DNA of 34,778 bases from Alphaproteobacteria bacterium (GCA_030433335.1 JAUILL010000035.1:1-34778), one strand, 5' to 3'. Positions 9,245 through 17,359 are shown, counted from the first letter of the stretch. The notes: generated from the letters alone by a model not told the origin. Numbers and translations: made by a program.

Positions 9245-9731
9245 ATGACTTCCACGAAAATCGGATACGCGCGCTGCTCAACCGACTGGCAGGACCTGTC
9301 AGCTCAGAAGCAGGCGCTCGAACATCTCGGGGTGTCACCGGACCAGATTTATACTGACCATGGGCTGACAGGCACGACCCGGGCCCGCCCTGGTCTGGAT
9401 CAAGCCTTGGTCGCCGTGCGTGAACCTTGCTTTGGGTGCGTCGGTTTATGAACCAAGCGATCCGATAGGGAAGATGTTCTTCAACATCCTTGCGACCTTC
9501 GCTGAATTCGAGGCCGACCTGATCCGCATGCGGACCCGCGAAGGTATGGCCGTGGCCCGCGCTAAGGGTAAGCTGCGCGGCAAGAAACCCAAGCTCTCCG
9601 ACCGCCAGTCCCGCGACCTCCATCGCACGTATGACACCGGCGACTATTCGGTCAGCGACCTTGCCGGGGTCTTCTCAGTCTCCCGGCCGACCGTCTACCG
9701 AACCCTCAAGCGCCAGTCGTCCGCTGCATAA
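9245..9731 (+). pseudogene. Serine resolvase, internally deleted and frameshifted
   Basis: The N-terminal part (9245 to about 9420) reads GYARCSTDWQDLSAQKQAL with the catalytic Ser at residue 12, and ends at ALVAVR. The C-terminal part is in another frame, from about 9420: NLALGASVYEPSDPIGK, then AEFEADLIRMRTREGM and a helix-turn-helix (SDLAGVFSVSRPTVYRTL). Between them about 35 residues, including the usual TKLDRLARS segment, are missing. It is a Tn3-type resolvase made inactive by deletion plus frameshift. A fragment of a close relative lies at 824-931 in opposite orientation. Confidence 0.85.
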
Positions 9732-9893
9732 AGATCAGGAAGACACGCCTCTCGCCAGTCACATGCCCGCTTTATGGATCAACGCTACAGGTCGCTTCCG
9801 ACAATTGGGTGGCCAAAGGCATATTCTGTATGTTTGAAGTAAAATACATGCGGAATTTGCGATATATTGCCAACAAATCACTCACCTTCAGTG

Positions 9894-12434
9894 ATGAACA
9901 CGAAAACCGCATCCATCATGCATGAGGAGCACAACTTGCCGAGAAGCAACCGCCTCAGGGCTTTGCGCTATGCCGCCGCCCTTGTGCCGGCGGCAGCGCT
10001 GCTCATCGTTGCGGTTCTGATTAACGCGTATCATTACGAAACGGAGCGCGCGCGCCATGTCGAAGACAATGCGCGCCTGGCAGCGGTAAGCGTAGACATC
10101 CGGCTGGGTCAGCTTCTCGAACTGACCTCCTTCTGCGCCACTTCCCCCGCGCTGATCGAGCGGGTCGATCTGGAGAGCGTTGCGGCGAACTGCGGCCGCT
10201 ACGCCTCCCGGATCGGCGCCTGGGTCGTGCTTGTCGAAACAGGCGAGACGCATCGGCAGATCCTGAACACCCTTGAGGATGCGCCTGAGGTCTTGCCGGT
10301 CTATTCGAGGGAGAATGAACAGGGTCCGCTGCTCGCTCTCGAGGAGCGGAGCCGCAAATCCGGCGAGCCGGGCATCGCGGATATCTTCACCGGGATTATT
10401 CTACCCGAGGGGATCGTCAGCGCGGGTCAGTTTCTGCGGCTCGCGGACGGGCGGGATGCAATGGTCTATATTAGCGTACCGGCCTGGGCCCTCTCGGACC
10501 AGCTTGCGGAACTCGCGGCGCCAGGGGGGCCGATCTTCGCACTGATTGACCCGTCACGCCGGATCGTGGCCCGCAGCGTCGGGATCGAGCGCGCGATGTT
10601 CGCCGATGCACCGGACTGGTTACTTGGCTTCATGGACACCGGCGCTGCCGGAGCCTCGCTTGGGGTGCCGGGTCCGGAGGTGATCGGCGGTACCTGGGAC
10701 GCGGGATACCAGCCGCTTGAGAGCGCCCAAGGCTGGATGGTGGCCGCTCTTGAACCAACCCCGGTCGGCGCGCGGCTCTGGGCTCCGATCTCGCTGCCCT
10801 CCGGAGTAACACTTGTGGGCTTCTTTCTGTCCGGTCTGCTTCTGTGGGGATTCTCATGCCGGGACCAGGCGGCACGAAAGGTCGAGGAGGAGAGACGGGC
10901 AAAGGAGGAAGCGGAGCGACGAAACCAAGAGAAATCCCGGCTTCTGGCGTCTTTCTCTCATGACATCCGCAGCCCTCTGATCAGCCTGATCGGATCCCTC
11001 GAGATGATTGAGGAAGGGCGCAGCGGCCCTACCAGCCAGATCCGGCCAGCGCACGCCGCGGCGGAAGCGCTCCTGCAGTTGGTGGACGACATCCTCGAGT
11101 TTTCTTTCCTGGGATCCGGGGAACTGACCCTCCACCCGTCCCCGGTCGATCTAAGGCAACTCGCCTCAACCCTGTCAGATCAAATCCGGCTACCCGCTGC
11201 CCGCAAGGGGCTTGCGTTCCGACTTGACCTCGACACCGACCTACCGCCCGTCGTCGAAGTGGATCGGCTCCGACTGCAGCAGGTCCTGTCCAACCTGCTG
11301 ACAAACGCGGTGAAATACTCCGAAAAGGGCTCGGTCACGCTGCGGATCCGGCAAGAGGGACCGGCGTCGGGATCTGTCACGCTCGATATGGCAGTTATCG
11401 ACACAGGGGTCGGACTCGCACCCGAGGACATCCCCAGGATCCTGCGCGAGTTCGGACGACTTGAGCGCGAGGCAGAGCGACGCGAGACGGGGAGCGGACT
11501 TGGGCTCGCTATCGTCCAGCGGATTCTGCACGGGATGGGGACAACGCTCGAGGTGGAGAGCGCGCCGGGGCAGGGCTCTACCTTCCACTTCCGCTTGACC
11601 CTGGCGGTCCTGACCGGCGGGGCGGCCTGCAACGCGTCTCAACCGCTGTCCGACACCATGATCCTTTACGCTGAGGACGAGCCGGTCATCCGGCAGGTGA
11701 CCGTGCGCCGCCTCGAAGAGGCGGGCGCACGTGTGGTAAGCGCCGTTGACGGGGAGGACGCGCTCCGCCAACTCGCGCACATCACCCCGGACCTGCTGCT
11801 GATCGATCTCCAGATGCCCGGTCTTGCGGGGGTCGGGCTGATCAGCCGCCTGCAAGAGACGGCCCCGAACCGTGCCTATCCGGTCTTCGTGCTCACCTCT
11901 CATATCTCCGGCCCCCAAGCGGCGGAGGCGCGTGCCGCAGGGGCCGACGCGGTATTCACCAAACCAGTCCAGGTGGCTGCGCTCGCCGCGGCGTTCGAGG
12001 CCCGCCGTGTGAACGGAGGCCGTTCCACCCCCAGAACGGGGGAAGCACCGGACGGCGCGGATGATCCGCTTCTGGGCTTGGTCACCTTCGAAGAGATTAT
12101 CAGCGGTATGGATTCCTCTAAGAGGGACTTCCTTGTTACAGAGTTCGAGGAAACGATGAGGGGGGAACTTGCCGCCCTTCAGACCGCGATCCGCGCCGAC
12201 AACATGACCCAAACCAACAAGGTCGCCCACCGCGCACTGGGCCTTTGCCTCGTGATGGGGGCGGTCCGCCTCGCGGGGCGGCTGCGGCGCATCGAAGAGA
12301 CGGCGGTCACGGGGGATGCCGAGATCGTGCGGGGCCTTGCGACCGGGCTCGGTCAGATCCTGACGTCGACCGTGAGCGAGATGCGGTCAGCGCTCAAGCC
12401 TCCCGCATCATCAAGCCATACGGCAAATTCCTGA
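9894..12434 (+). CDS. Hybrid sensor histidine kinase (HK-REC-HPt)
   Basis: A membrane sensor kinase of about 846 residues. A first transmembrane helix (AAALVPAAALLIVAVLI) is followed by a periplasmic sensing region of about 260 residues, a second helix (GFFLSGLLLWGF) and a short coiled coil rich in Glu and Arg. The HisKA box SFSHDIRSPL has His 356. The ATPase has NLLTNAVKYS, DTGVGL and GSGLGLAI. The receiver has Asp 638 (LLLIDLQMPG) and Lys in FTKPV. The C-terminal HPt domain has His 779 (VAHRALGLCLVMGA). The architecture matches ArcB/TorS-type phosphorelays. The start is uncertain: TTG 9867, ATG 9894, or TTG 9936, which has GAGGAG 6 bases before it. No response regulator with an output domain is nearby. 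Confidence 0.9.
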   Translation: MNTKTASIMHEEHNLPRSNRLRALRYAAALVPAAALLIVAVLINAYHYETERARHVEDNARLAAVSVDIRLGQLLELTSFCATSPALIERVDLESVAANCGRYASRIGAWVVLVETGETHRQILNTLEDAPEVLPVYSRENEQGPLLALEERSRKSGEPGIADIFTGIILPEGIVSAGQFLRLADGRDAMVYISVPAWALSDQLAELAAPGGPIFALIDPSRRIVARSVGIERAMFADAPDWLLGFMDTGAAGASLGVPGPEVIGGTWDAGYQPLESAQGWMVAALEPTPVGARLWAPISLPSGVTLVGFFLSGLLLWGFSCRDQAARKVEEERRAKEEAERRNQEKSRLLASFSHDIRSPLISLIGSLEMIEEGRSGPTSQIRPAHAAAEALLQLVDDILEFSFLGSGELTLHPSPVDLRQLASTLSDQIRLPAARKGLAFRLDLDTDLPPVVEVDRLRLQQVLSNLLTNAVKYSEKGSVTLRIRQEGPASGSVTLDMAVIDTGVGLAPEDIPRILREFGRLEREAERRETGSGLGLAIVQRILHGMGTTLEVESAPGQGSTFHFRLTLAVLTGGAACNASQPLSDTMILYAEDEPVIRQVTVRRLEEAGARVVSAVDGEDALRQLAHITPDLLLIDLQMPGLAGVGLISRLQETAPNRAYPVFVLTSHISGPQAAEARAAGADAVFTKPVQVAALAAAFEARRVNGGRSTPRTGEAPDGADDPLLGLVTFEEIISGMDSSKRDFLVTEFEETMRGELAALQTAIRADNMTQTNKVAHRALGLCLVMGAVRLAGRLRRIEETAVTGDAEIVRGLATGLGQILTSTVSEMRSALKPPASSSHTANS

Positions 12435-12643
12435 GGCGCTGCCGATAACTGGTCGCTTTCCAACGCCAGTCGGACGCCACATAGCGAACAAGAAAATCCG
12501 CCACTTACCGGTGAAGCTCACATCTAATCGGTTTTGGAACCATCTCACAAACGCTGGTTTGTGAAAGATCGGGAAGTCACGCAGGCCTTTTATCATGTGC
12601 ATTTTGCGCGATCGGACCCCGTAAGCATATATAGCACTCCCCG
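12435..12643. other. Intergenic stretch with short hairpin
   Basis: I see no gene. TCACAAAC at 12545-12552 pairs with GTTTGTGA at 12557-12564 across a 4-base loop. It may be a weak terminator for the kinase gene, but it lies more than 100 bases behind the stop codon and has no T run. Confidence 0.3.
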
Positions 12644-12936
12644 GCATCAGACCCCAAGAAGGCGGCTGCGCCGATCTGGGATCTGAGCCGCGTCAGGGTC
12701 TGGCAGATCCTGAAACGTGCGATGGAGGAGGCGGGGATCCCGGATGGGCCGCACAGATTGCCGAAAGGTCTCAGGCATGCGTTTGGCGTCCATGCGACTA
12801 TCCAGGGCGCCCCCCGCACATACGCCAGCGCTGGCTGGGCCATGCGCGGCTCAGCACGACAGCGACCTACGCGGATGCAGTTGGGAAAGAAGAACAGTAT
12901 ATCGCCTCAAAAATGCGGAGGGCGACATGGACATGA
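12644..12936 (+). pseudogene. Tyrosine recombinase/integrase, C-terminal remnant
   Basis: From 12644 one frame reads WDLSRVRVWQILKRAMEEAG and then GPHRLPKGLRHAFGVHA, with the Arg-His box of phage/plasmid-type integrases. Near 12815-12822, in a run of C, the frame changes. It continues as QRWLGHARLSTTATYADAVG with the second conserved His and the Tyr nucleophile, ending at the TGA at 12934-12936. The N-terminal two thirds are absent and a one-base change breaks the rest. The gene cannot be functional. It shows that this spot was once linked to an integrating element. Confidence 0.85.
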
Positions 12937-13142
12937 AAAAGATCGACACCTCGAACAACATTACTTGGTTCTACCGGATGGAAATCATGCCTGGGTTGTT
13001 CGGAGACTATTCCCTCGTCCGCGAGTGGGGCCGGATCGGCCAGCCCGGGCAGATCCGGGTCGACTGGTACGATACCGAAGCGGCCGCGAAAGACGCTCGG
13101 TTCGACATCCAAATGAAAAAGGCGATGCGCGGCTTCGAGTAG
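12927..13142 (+). CDS. Small WGR-domain protein
   Basis: A 71-residue protein that is almost exactly one WGR domain: ITWFYRMEIMPGLFGDYSL, then REWGRIGQPGQ, then aromatic and Lys residues toward KAMRGFE. WGR domains bind DNA ends or nucleic acid in PARP proteins and occur alone or fused to helicases and ligases in bacteria. GGAGGG at 12917-12922 precedes the ATG at 12927, which overlaps the end of the dead integrase by 10 bases. The role of the stand-alone form is unknown. A second, truncated WGR copy is at 16188. Confidence 0.85.
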   Translation: MDMKKIDTSNNITWFYRMEIMPGLFGDYSLVREWGRIGQPGQIRVDWYDTEAAAKDARFDIQMKKAMRGFE

Positions 13143-13329
13143 CCGGAGGGCCGTACCGACTGTTCGAGCCCGGGGTTCTGGCTGCATTGATCTGTATTAT
13201 TCTGAATTTATCCTTCATTCATTCAAAAGCGGGTGTTTGGAGAAGTATTGTTTTATTACAGTGATTTGAGGGACATGATTGTTTCATGGGTATTGTATGG
13301 ATGTCGGAACTGCGCTGCTTGAATAAATA

Positions 13330-14670
13330 ATGAATATATTAGTTAACCCCATGCATGCCATCCTCGAGACCCGAAATCTTACCCTGCAGGAACGCGCCGT
13401 CATGGACGCGCTCCTGCGTAGCCCGGACCCTGTCAGCCAGCGCGAGCTGATGTCCCGCATGCGCGACGCCCCCAGTCAGGCGACGATGTCCCGCGTGATG
13501 ACCGGGCTGATCAGCAGGGGCCTTCTCCTCAAGGAGGGGGAGACCCGGGGTGCCCGGTTCTCGCTCACGCCGGATGCGCGACGCGTGGCGACGGATCCCA
13601 GGCGGCGCACTCCGATCCCCTACGACCCCGACCGGATCGGAGGCTATGTACCGAACCAGACACGTTGGCTCCCCGAAGAGGCAGCCGCCCGGATGCGGAA
13701 CGCCGTGGAACAGGCCGGGGGACAGCGACTTGATGCTTCCACATACAGCAGGGCGATCGCGGAGAGATTTCTGATCGACCTATCATGGGCGTCCTCGAAC
13801 CTGGAGGGGAACACCTATGATCATCTCTCGACGGAGATGTTGATCAAGTATGGAGAAAGCGCCTCCGGTCGGGACCGGTTGGAGACGGCGATGATCCTCA
13901 ACCACAAGGCGGCCATCTCCCTGATGATGGAGGGACTCGATGGCGCATTCCCGGACGCCGGGTCCGTTCAGCGCCGTCACGTCCTCATGATGCGGGATCT
14001 GCTGGACCCAGCTGACCTCGGCAGCGTCCGCAGAGGCGCGGTGCAAATCTCGGCGACCAGTTACTGCCCCTCCTCCGACTATGTTCTGCTCACAGCCGGC
14101 CTCAGTGACCTTTTCGCCAAGGCTGGTCAGGTCGACGACCCGTTCGAGGCGTCGTTCCTCCTCCTCGCGGGCTTCTCCTACCTGCAGGCCTTCGGGGACG
14201 GGAACAAGCGGATGGGTCGGCTCCTCTCGAACGAGCCGTTGCTCCGGGCGGGTCTCCCCCCGCTGTCCTTCATCGGGATCAACAAGACACCCTACATCCT
14301 CGGGTTGATGGATTTCTATGAGGTCGGTTCGACCGGTCTCCTCGGAGAAGCGATCGCCGGGTCCTACGAGATGACGGCGCCAGACTACATCCAGGCGGTG
14401 ACTGTCCAGCGGATTCCGCATGGGTTGGAGTTGCGTGAGCGGGACCGTATCGCGGAGGTGTTGGGGCGGCTTTTTCGCGAAAAGACACCGGATGCGAGGA
14501 TCGGGGTTCTGGTCGATGAGGTTTTCGGGGACCTGACCGAAGCGGACAGGGAGAAGATGGCCGAGATCCTCACCGATACGGCGGATCGGGCCTCTCCCGC
14601 CTCTGCCTTCCTGTACGGGGTCACGGAGACGGACATCCAGGAGCGAAATGCTGCCAACCGAGGCGCGTGA
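13330..14670 (+). CDS. Fic-family protein with N-terminal winged helix, catalytic His replaced
   Basis: A 446-residue protein. Residues 15-75 look like a winged-helix DNA-binding domain (LTLQERAVMDALL ... SQATMSRVMTGLI). The Fic core follows. The inhibitory helix motif S155xxxE159G160 (WASSNLEGN) is present, as in Fic proteins with an N-terminal autoinhibitory helix. The Fic motif reads LQAFGDGNKRMGR from residue 285. Phe, Asp, Gly-Asn and the last Arg are as usual, but the catalytic His of HxFxDGN is Gln 286. Canonical AMP transfer needs that His, so activity may be lost or changed. The start is ATG 13330; ATG 13351 is possible, and neither has a strong ribosome binding site. It has no partner gene, and the winged helix suggests a regulator or self-contained toxin-antitoxin fusion. 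Confidence 0.85.
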   Translation: MNILVNPMHAILETRNLTLQERAVMDALLRSPDPVSQRELMSRMRDAPSQATMSRVMTGLISRGLLLKEGETRGARFSLTPDARRVATDPRRRTPIPYDPDRIGGYVPNQTRWLPEEAAARMRNAVEQAGGQRLDASTYSRAIAERFLIDLSWASSNLEGNTYDHLSTEMLIKYGESASGRDRLETAMILNHKAAISLMMEGLDGAFPDAGSVQRRHVLMMRDLLDPADLGSVRRGAVQISATSYCPSSDYVLLTAGLSDLFAKAGQVDDPFEASFLLLAGFSYLQAFGDGNKRMGRLLSNEPLLRAGLPPLSFIGINKTPYILGLMDFYEVGSTGLLGEAIAGSYEMTAPDYIQAVTVQRIPHGLELRERDRIAEVLGRLFREKTPDARIGVLVDEVFGDLTEADREKMAEILTDTADRASPASAFLYGVTETDIQERNAANRGA

Positions 14671-14947
14671 TGGATGACGTTTGCAGGTCAGGGGTCTGAT
14701 GCCAGACGGAGCAGGATCCTAATCTAAGGAATTTTGAGGTCAGTGGGACTAGGGTCTGGGTGAAAACAGCCGTCAAGTCTTTGTAAGACGATCCAGCCCC
14801 CGACCGGAATCCTTCCCAGATCATGGGCCCCCTATGTCCCGTGAAACGCAAATTCAATGACTTATGTAATAACCTCATAGAATGCACATTCTATGAGGTT
14901 CTCAGCTGTGCAGCGCGGCAGATAGCGAACCGTGCTGCAGCTATTGC
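14671..14947. other. Intergenic region with long palindrome
   Basis: It holds no gene I recognise. The stretch beginning GGGGTCTGA near 14696 loosely resembles the ends of Tn3-family transposons, which is only suggestive. It ends in the 30-base palindrome described separately. Confidence 0.35.
14871..14900. repeat. 30-base near-perfect palindrome
   Basis: AACCTCATAGAATG and its exact reverse complement CATTCTATGAGGTT flank a 2-base CA centre, giving 14 paired bases in each arm. It is too compact for an ordinary terminator loop and has no T run. It could be an operator, a recombinase site or a scar left by an element. It lies 48 bases beyond the 3' end of the CDGSH gene. Confidence 0.8.
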
Positions 14948-15187
14948 TTACAGCTTGCTGTGCGCGCCGTCACAGAGCGGTTGCTTGCCACTTTGCTTGC
15001 AGCCGCAGAAGAACAGCCGCTTGCTGACATCAGCTGTGTACTTGACGGGCGCGATGCCCGTGTCCTTGTGACTGCCATCGCAGAAGGGTTGCTTGCTGCT
15101 CTTGCCACACGCACACCAGAAGTAGGTTTTGCCCTCTTCAACTTCGATGGGGTATGGAGATTTTTGCGCGATTATGGGTGCTGTCAT
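14948..15187 (-). CDS. Two-domain CDGSH iron-sulfur protein
   Basis: A 79-residue protein with two CDGSH [2Fe-2S] motifs: CACGKSSKQPFCDGSH and CGCKQSGKQPLCDGAH. Each has three Cys and one His ligand in the C-x-C-x2-S-x3-P-x-C-D-G-S/A-H pattern. This is the tandem (Miner2/mitoNEET-3-like) arrangement found in short bacterial proteins. I chose the ATG at 15187 because GAGG lies 8 bases before it and the frame upstream is unrelated to the family. It is expected to be a soluble electron-transfer or cluster-handling protein. A large inverted repeat lies in its 5' region. Confidence 0.92.
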   Translation of the reverse strand: MTAPIIAQKSPYPIEVEEGKTYFWCACGKSSKQPFCDGSHKDTGIAPVKYTADVSKRLFFCGCKQSGKQPLCDGAHSKL

Positions 15188-15233
15188 GTTTTCGCCCTCG
15201 TTTGCGTAACCGATATCCGACGAGGTAGAGTAG

Positions 15234-15282
15234 GCTCCGCTGTCTACAACGCTCTCCTCCCAAATCACGGAGACAGCGGAGC
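15234..15282. promoter_or_regulatory. Perfect 12-base inverted repeat upstream of the CDGSH gene
   Basis: GCTCCGCTGTCT (15234-15245) and AGACAGCGGAGC (15271-15282) are exact reverse complements separated by 25 bases, 47 to 95 bases before the start codon on the minus strand. It fits a two-site operator or a leader hairpin. No regulator is encoded beside it. Confidence 0.7.
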
Positions 15283-15325
15283 TGAACGACGAGAAAACCC
15301 TCGTTGCTGCGCGGCAAACTGACAC

Positions 15326-15707
15326 AAGCCGAGAGTACCGCCAAGCAAAATGTAGTGTAGATTACCCTTGAGAGCACAATCCATGTCTCTCAAACGAATA
15401 AACGCTGCAAGCAGCAATGCTGCTGTGCAGAAAGGCTCCTTGCTGTTTTACGACGCAGTCCCCAAGTCATGTTCAAGATCGGTTCTTTCGTCCTCCCTGA
15501 ATCGGCCGAAACTAAAAGGCGGCGCACATCTCCTCCCTTAGTGCGCCGCCTATTTTGCAAGAATTTCTGGGCATCACAGCTGTTGCGGTTGACCATTTCG
15601 AGCCTGCCACGACAAATTGCACGGTTTGAGTGCACTGTGAACAGCAGCTATACGCAAGCAATGTGACCTAGGGTCATCTTACACAACTACGATACTGACG
15701 ACCCACG
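15326..15707. other. Region without clear gene, containing a terminator
   Basis: Short frames here show no family resemblance. About 130 bases before the terminator is an AGCAGCA/TGCTGCT palindrome near 15411. A short untranslated transcript that ends at the terminator is possible, but I see no clear promoter. Confidence 0.35.
15518..15556. terminator. Strong intrinsic terminator
   Basis: GGCGGCGCAC (15518-15527) pairs perfectly with GTGCGCCGCC (15541-15550) over a 13-base loop and is followed by TATTTT. On the other strand the stem is followed by TTTTAG, so it could work both ways. No convincing gene ends just before it on either strand. Confidence 0.85.
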
Positions 15708-16133
15708 ATGATCCGTACTGTTCTCTACCAAAGCACTGCCAAATCGGACTTTCACAGCAAAGTTGATCACGACATTCTGGAAACAGCTTGGCGGCACAAC
15801 GGCGAAATGGGCGTCACGGGCTACCTGTTGCGCACGCGGACCCAGTACTTTCAGGTGCTTGAAGGCGAATACGACGTGCTTGATGATGTCGTCGGCATGA
15901 TCCGTAAAGACCCGCGCCACACCGGCATGGGAATCCTCTGTGACCGCACTGCAAAGGAACGACGTTTTGCGAATTGGGCCATGGGTTATCACCTCGTCAC
16001 CGAAGCAGAACGCGATGAGTTCGATGATTGGCTCAAGGACGGCGACGATTTTGCCAGCAGCTTGATCAACTACATGCTGATGATAGCAGGGTGTCGGGAA
16101 GTAGCATCACCGATGCATCCCGGTGTGAGCTAG
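15708..16133 (+). CDS. BLUF-domain blue-light sensor
   Basis: A 141-residue protein: one BLUF domain plus a short C-terminal extension. The flavin-site residues are at the family spacing: Tyr 7 (LYQS), Asn 31 and Gln 49 (YFQVLEG), the same 24- and 42-residue offsets as Tyr21/Asn45/Gln63 of AppA. Trp 90 (NWAMGY) corresponds to AppA Trp104. The GVTGYLL core and DPRH are also present. It should bind FAD and respond to blue light. There is no attached EAL, cyclase or other output domain, so it must act through a partner. I see no adjacent partner gene. Confidence 0.93.
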   Translation: MIRTVLYQSTAKSDFHSKVDHDILETAWRHNGEMGVTGYLLRTRTQYFQVLEGEYDVLDDVVGMIRKDPRHTGMGILCDRTAKERRFANWAMGYHLVTEAERDEFDDWLKDGDDFASSLINYMLMIAGCREVASPMHPGVS

Positions 16134-16187
16134 TCAGCTATTCGCCACGTGCGACAGGGTGCCCATCATGAACTCTCGGTTGTAGGT

Positions 16188-16245
16188 ATGGAGATCGTGC
16201 GGGGCCTGTTCAGAGATTGGTCCCTGATCCGGGAGTGGGGACGGA
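16188..16245 (+). pseudogene. WGR-domain fragment
   Basis: A frame reads MEIVRGLFRDWSLIREWGRTG, aligning with the central WGR core of the intact gene at 12927 (MEIMPGLFGDYSLVREWGRIG). Both flanks are missing: the start of the domain is absent, and the frame runs into unrelated sequence after about 16245. It is a scar of a second WGR gene. Confidence 0.8.
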
Positions 16246-16806
16246 CAGGTCCAGGCCGGGGAGACCTACACGGCGGCGGTCAACATCGGCGCCGATCAGG
16301 TTGAGTTGTTCTTGAGTGGGCAGAAGGTGGACCTCGAGCGAAACCTGAACCTGACTCTGTCGGAGAACCTGCGCGAGATGGTCGCCGCAGTCGGGACCTC
16401 GTCGCGTGGCAGCTGGAACGAGACTCGGCTCACCGATCTGTTTGACGGGGAGATCCACGCGGTGGACGTTTACGGCCAGACGCTGGACAACCGTCAGGTT
16501 GCTGCGCTCAACACGTCCGGGGACCTGCCGGTTCTGCGCGTCAACGCGGACCTGGTCGGCCCGGTGGGCGAGGCGGGCGACGGTCTGAACCTCGCAGTGC
16601 ATGACCTCGAACAGAGCCTGAGCAACGTCACGCAGCTCAAGGGGCTGATCGAGGGCCGGGACGCGAACGCGTCCGGTCTGTTTGGGGGCCTTGAGTTCGC
16701 GGGCGGTCAGACTGTCGCCGAGTTCTTCGGTAGCGATGCGCTGGCCGGAACGGACGTGCTTGAGGCGGAGACGTTTGGTCTGGAGGTGGACGGGTTCCTC
16801 TTCTGA
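16228..16806 (+). pseudogene. C-terminal fragment with LamG-like domain
   Basis: An open frame without a credible start, beginning where the WGR scar ends. It reads GETYTAAVNIGADQVELFLSG, then GTSSRGSWNETRLTDLFDGE and IHAVDVYGQTLDNRQVAALN. This is the closing part of LamG-like jelly-roll domains (...G.I.E..VY.R.L...E..AL). About 80 more residues follow, ending in a Glu-, Phe- and Gly-rich tail. It is likely the last quarter of a large secreted or surface protein whose 5' part was lost by recombination into the WGR copy. The LamG assignment is from pattern only. Confidence 0.6.
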
Positions 16807-16811
16807 ACGCA

Positions 16812-16835
16812 TGCGCGGCCCGTTAGGGCCGCGCA
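16812..16835 (+). terminator. Hairpin after the LamG fragment
   Basis: TGCGCGGCCC pairs perfectly with GGGCCGCGCA over a GTTA loop, 5 bases after the stop codon. The stem is very stable but is followed by CTTGATC rather than a T run, so termination may be partial. Confidence 0.65.
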
Positions 16836-16886
16836 CTTGATCGAACTGACCTGCTCCGCCCTTGACTTGAACCGGGCTGAGGGTTG

Positions 16887-16997
16887 AACAGCATCCTGAT
16901 GAGGGTGGGGCGGTCGACGCGCATGCTCGGTCACGAAATCGATATCGTGATCAAGAAGAGCCCGAAGATGGCCAGGGGTGCCCGTCGATCAGAATAG
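16887..16997 (+). pseudogene. XRE-type antitoxin C-terminal remnant
   Basis: The frame ending at the TAG at 16995-16997 reads ILMRVGRSTRMLGHEIDIVI and then KKSPKMARG. This matches the C-terminal end of small COG5606-type XRE proteins (HigA-like antitoxins: L..ML..LG.DVEIV..P.PR..G). The helix-turn-helix part and the toxin partner are missing. Confidence 0.55.
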
Positions 16998-17062
16998 CGA
17001 AGAAGCACGTTCCAGTCGCGGCATAAGAAGTGCCGTCGCCATCCTGTCCTACCTCCGGATGA

Positions 17063-17359
17063 TTAAAACCCCTGAAAAACCATATCCACCGCCCGTGTGA
17101 TCTCGTCCTGGTGGCCCGACAGGTCACCCACCGTAGGCCCGAGCGCCGAGGCGCGCACCGCCGCCATGGACTGGACGATCAACACGAACTGCCCGTCATC
17201 CAGCGTGATGACCGGGTTGAGGTGTCTGGCGGGCGGGGGGCTTTGATCCACCGGCACAAGCGGGGCGACAACCCGCGTATCGGTCCAGTCAAGGAAATCG
17301 CTTTGCAGGTTCACAACTCGGCCAGCGCCAGGCAAGTTATGCAGGCTGAACCGCGCCAT
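17063..17359 (-). CDS. ccdB: CcdB toxin
   Basis: A 98-residue protein of the usual CcdB length. It shows VVAPLVPVDQSP (the RIVIPLLPVE region of F-plasmid CcdB), HLNPVITLDDGQFVLIVQSM, and a C-terminal DMVFQGF in the place of the gyrase-contacting end. It would poison DNA gyrase. Its ATG shares one base with the stop of ccdA (TGATG), so synthesis is coupled to the antitoxin. It looks intact. Confidence 0.92.
   Translation of the reverse strand: MARFSLHNLPGAGRVVNLQSDFLDWTDTRVVAPLVPVDQSPPPARHLNPVITLDDGQFVLIVQSMAAVRASALGPTVGDLSGHQDEITRAVDMVFQGF

Noticed and set aside
11241..12230. A 329-residue minus-strand ORF
   Set aside because: It is the shadow of the histidine kinase, whose ATPase and receiver motifs are unmistakable on the plus strand.
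15469..15666. A 65-residue plus-strand ORF
   Set aside because: It runs straight through the strong terminator hairpin and resembles no family.
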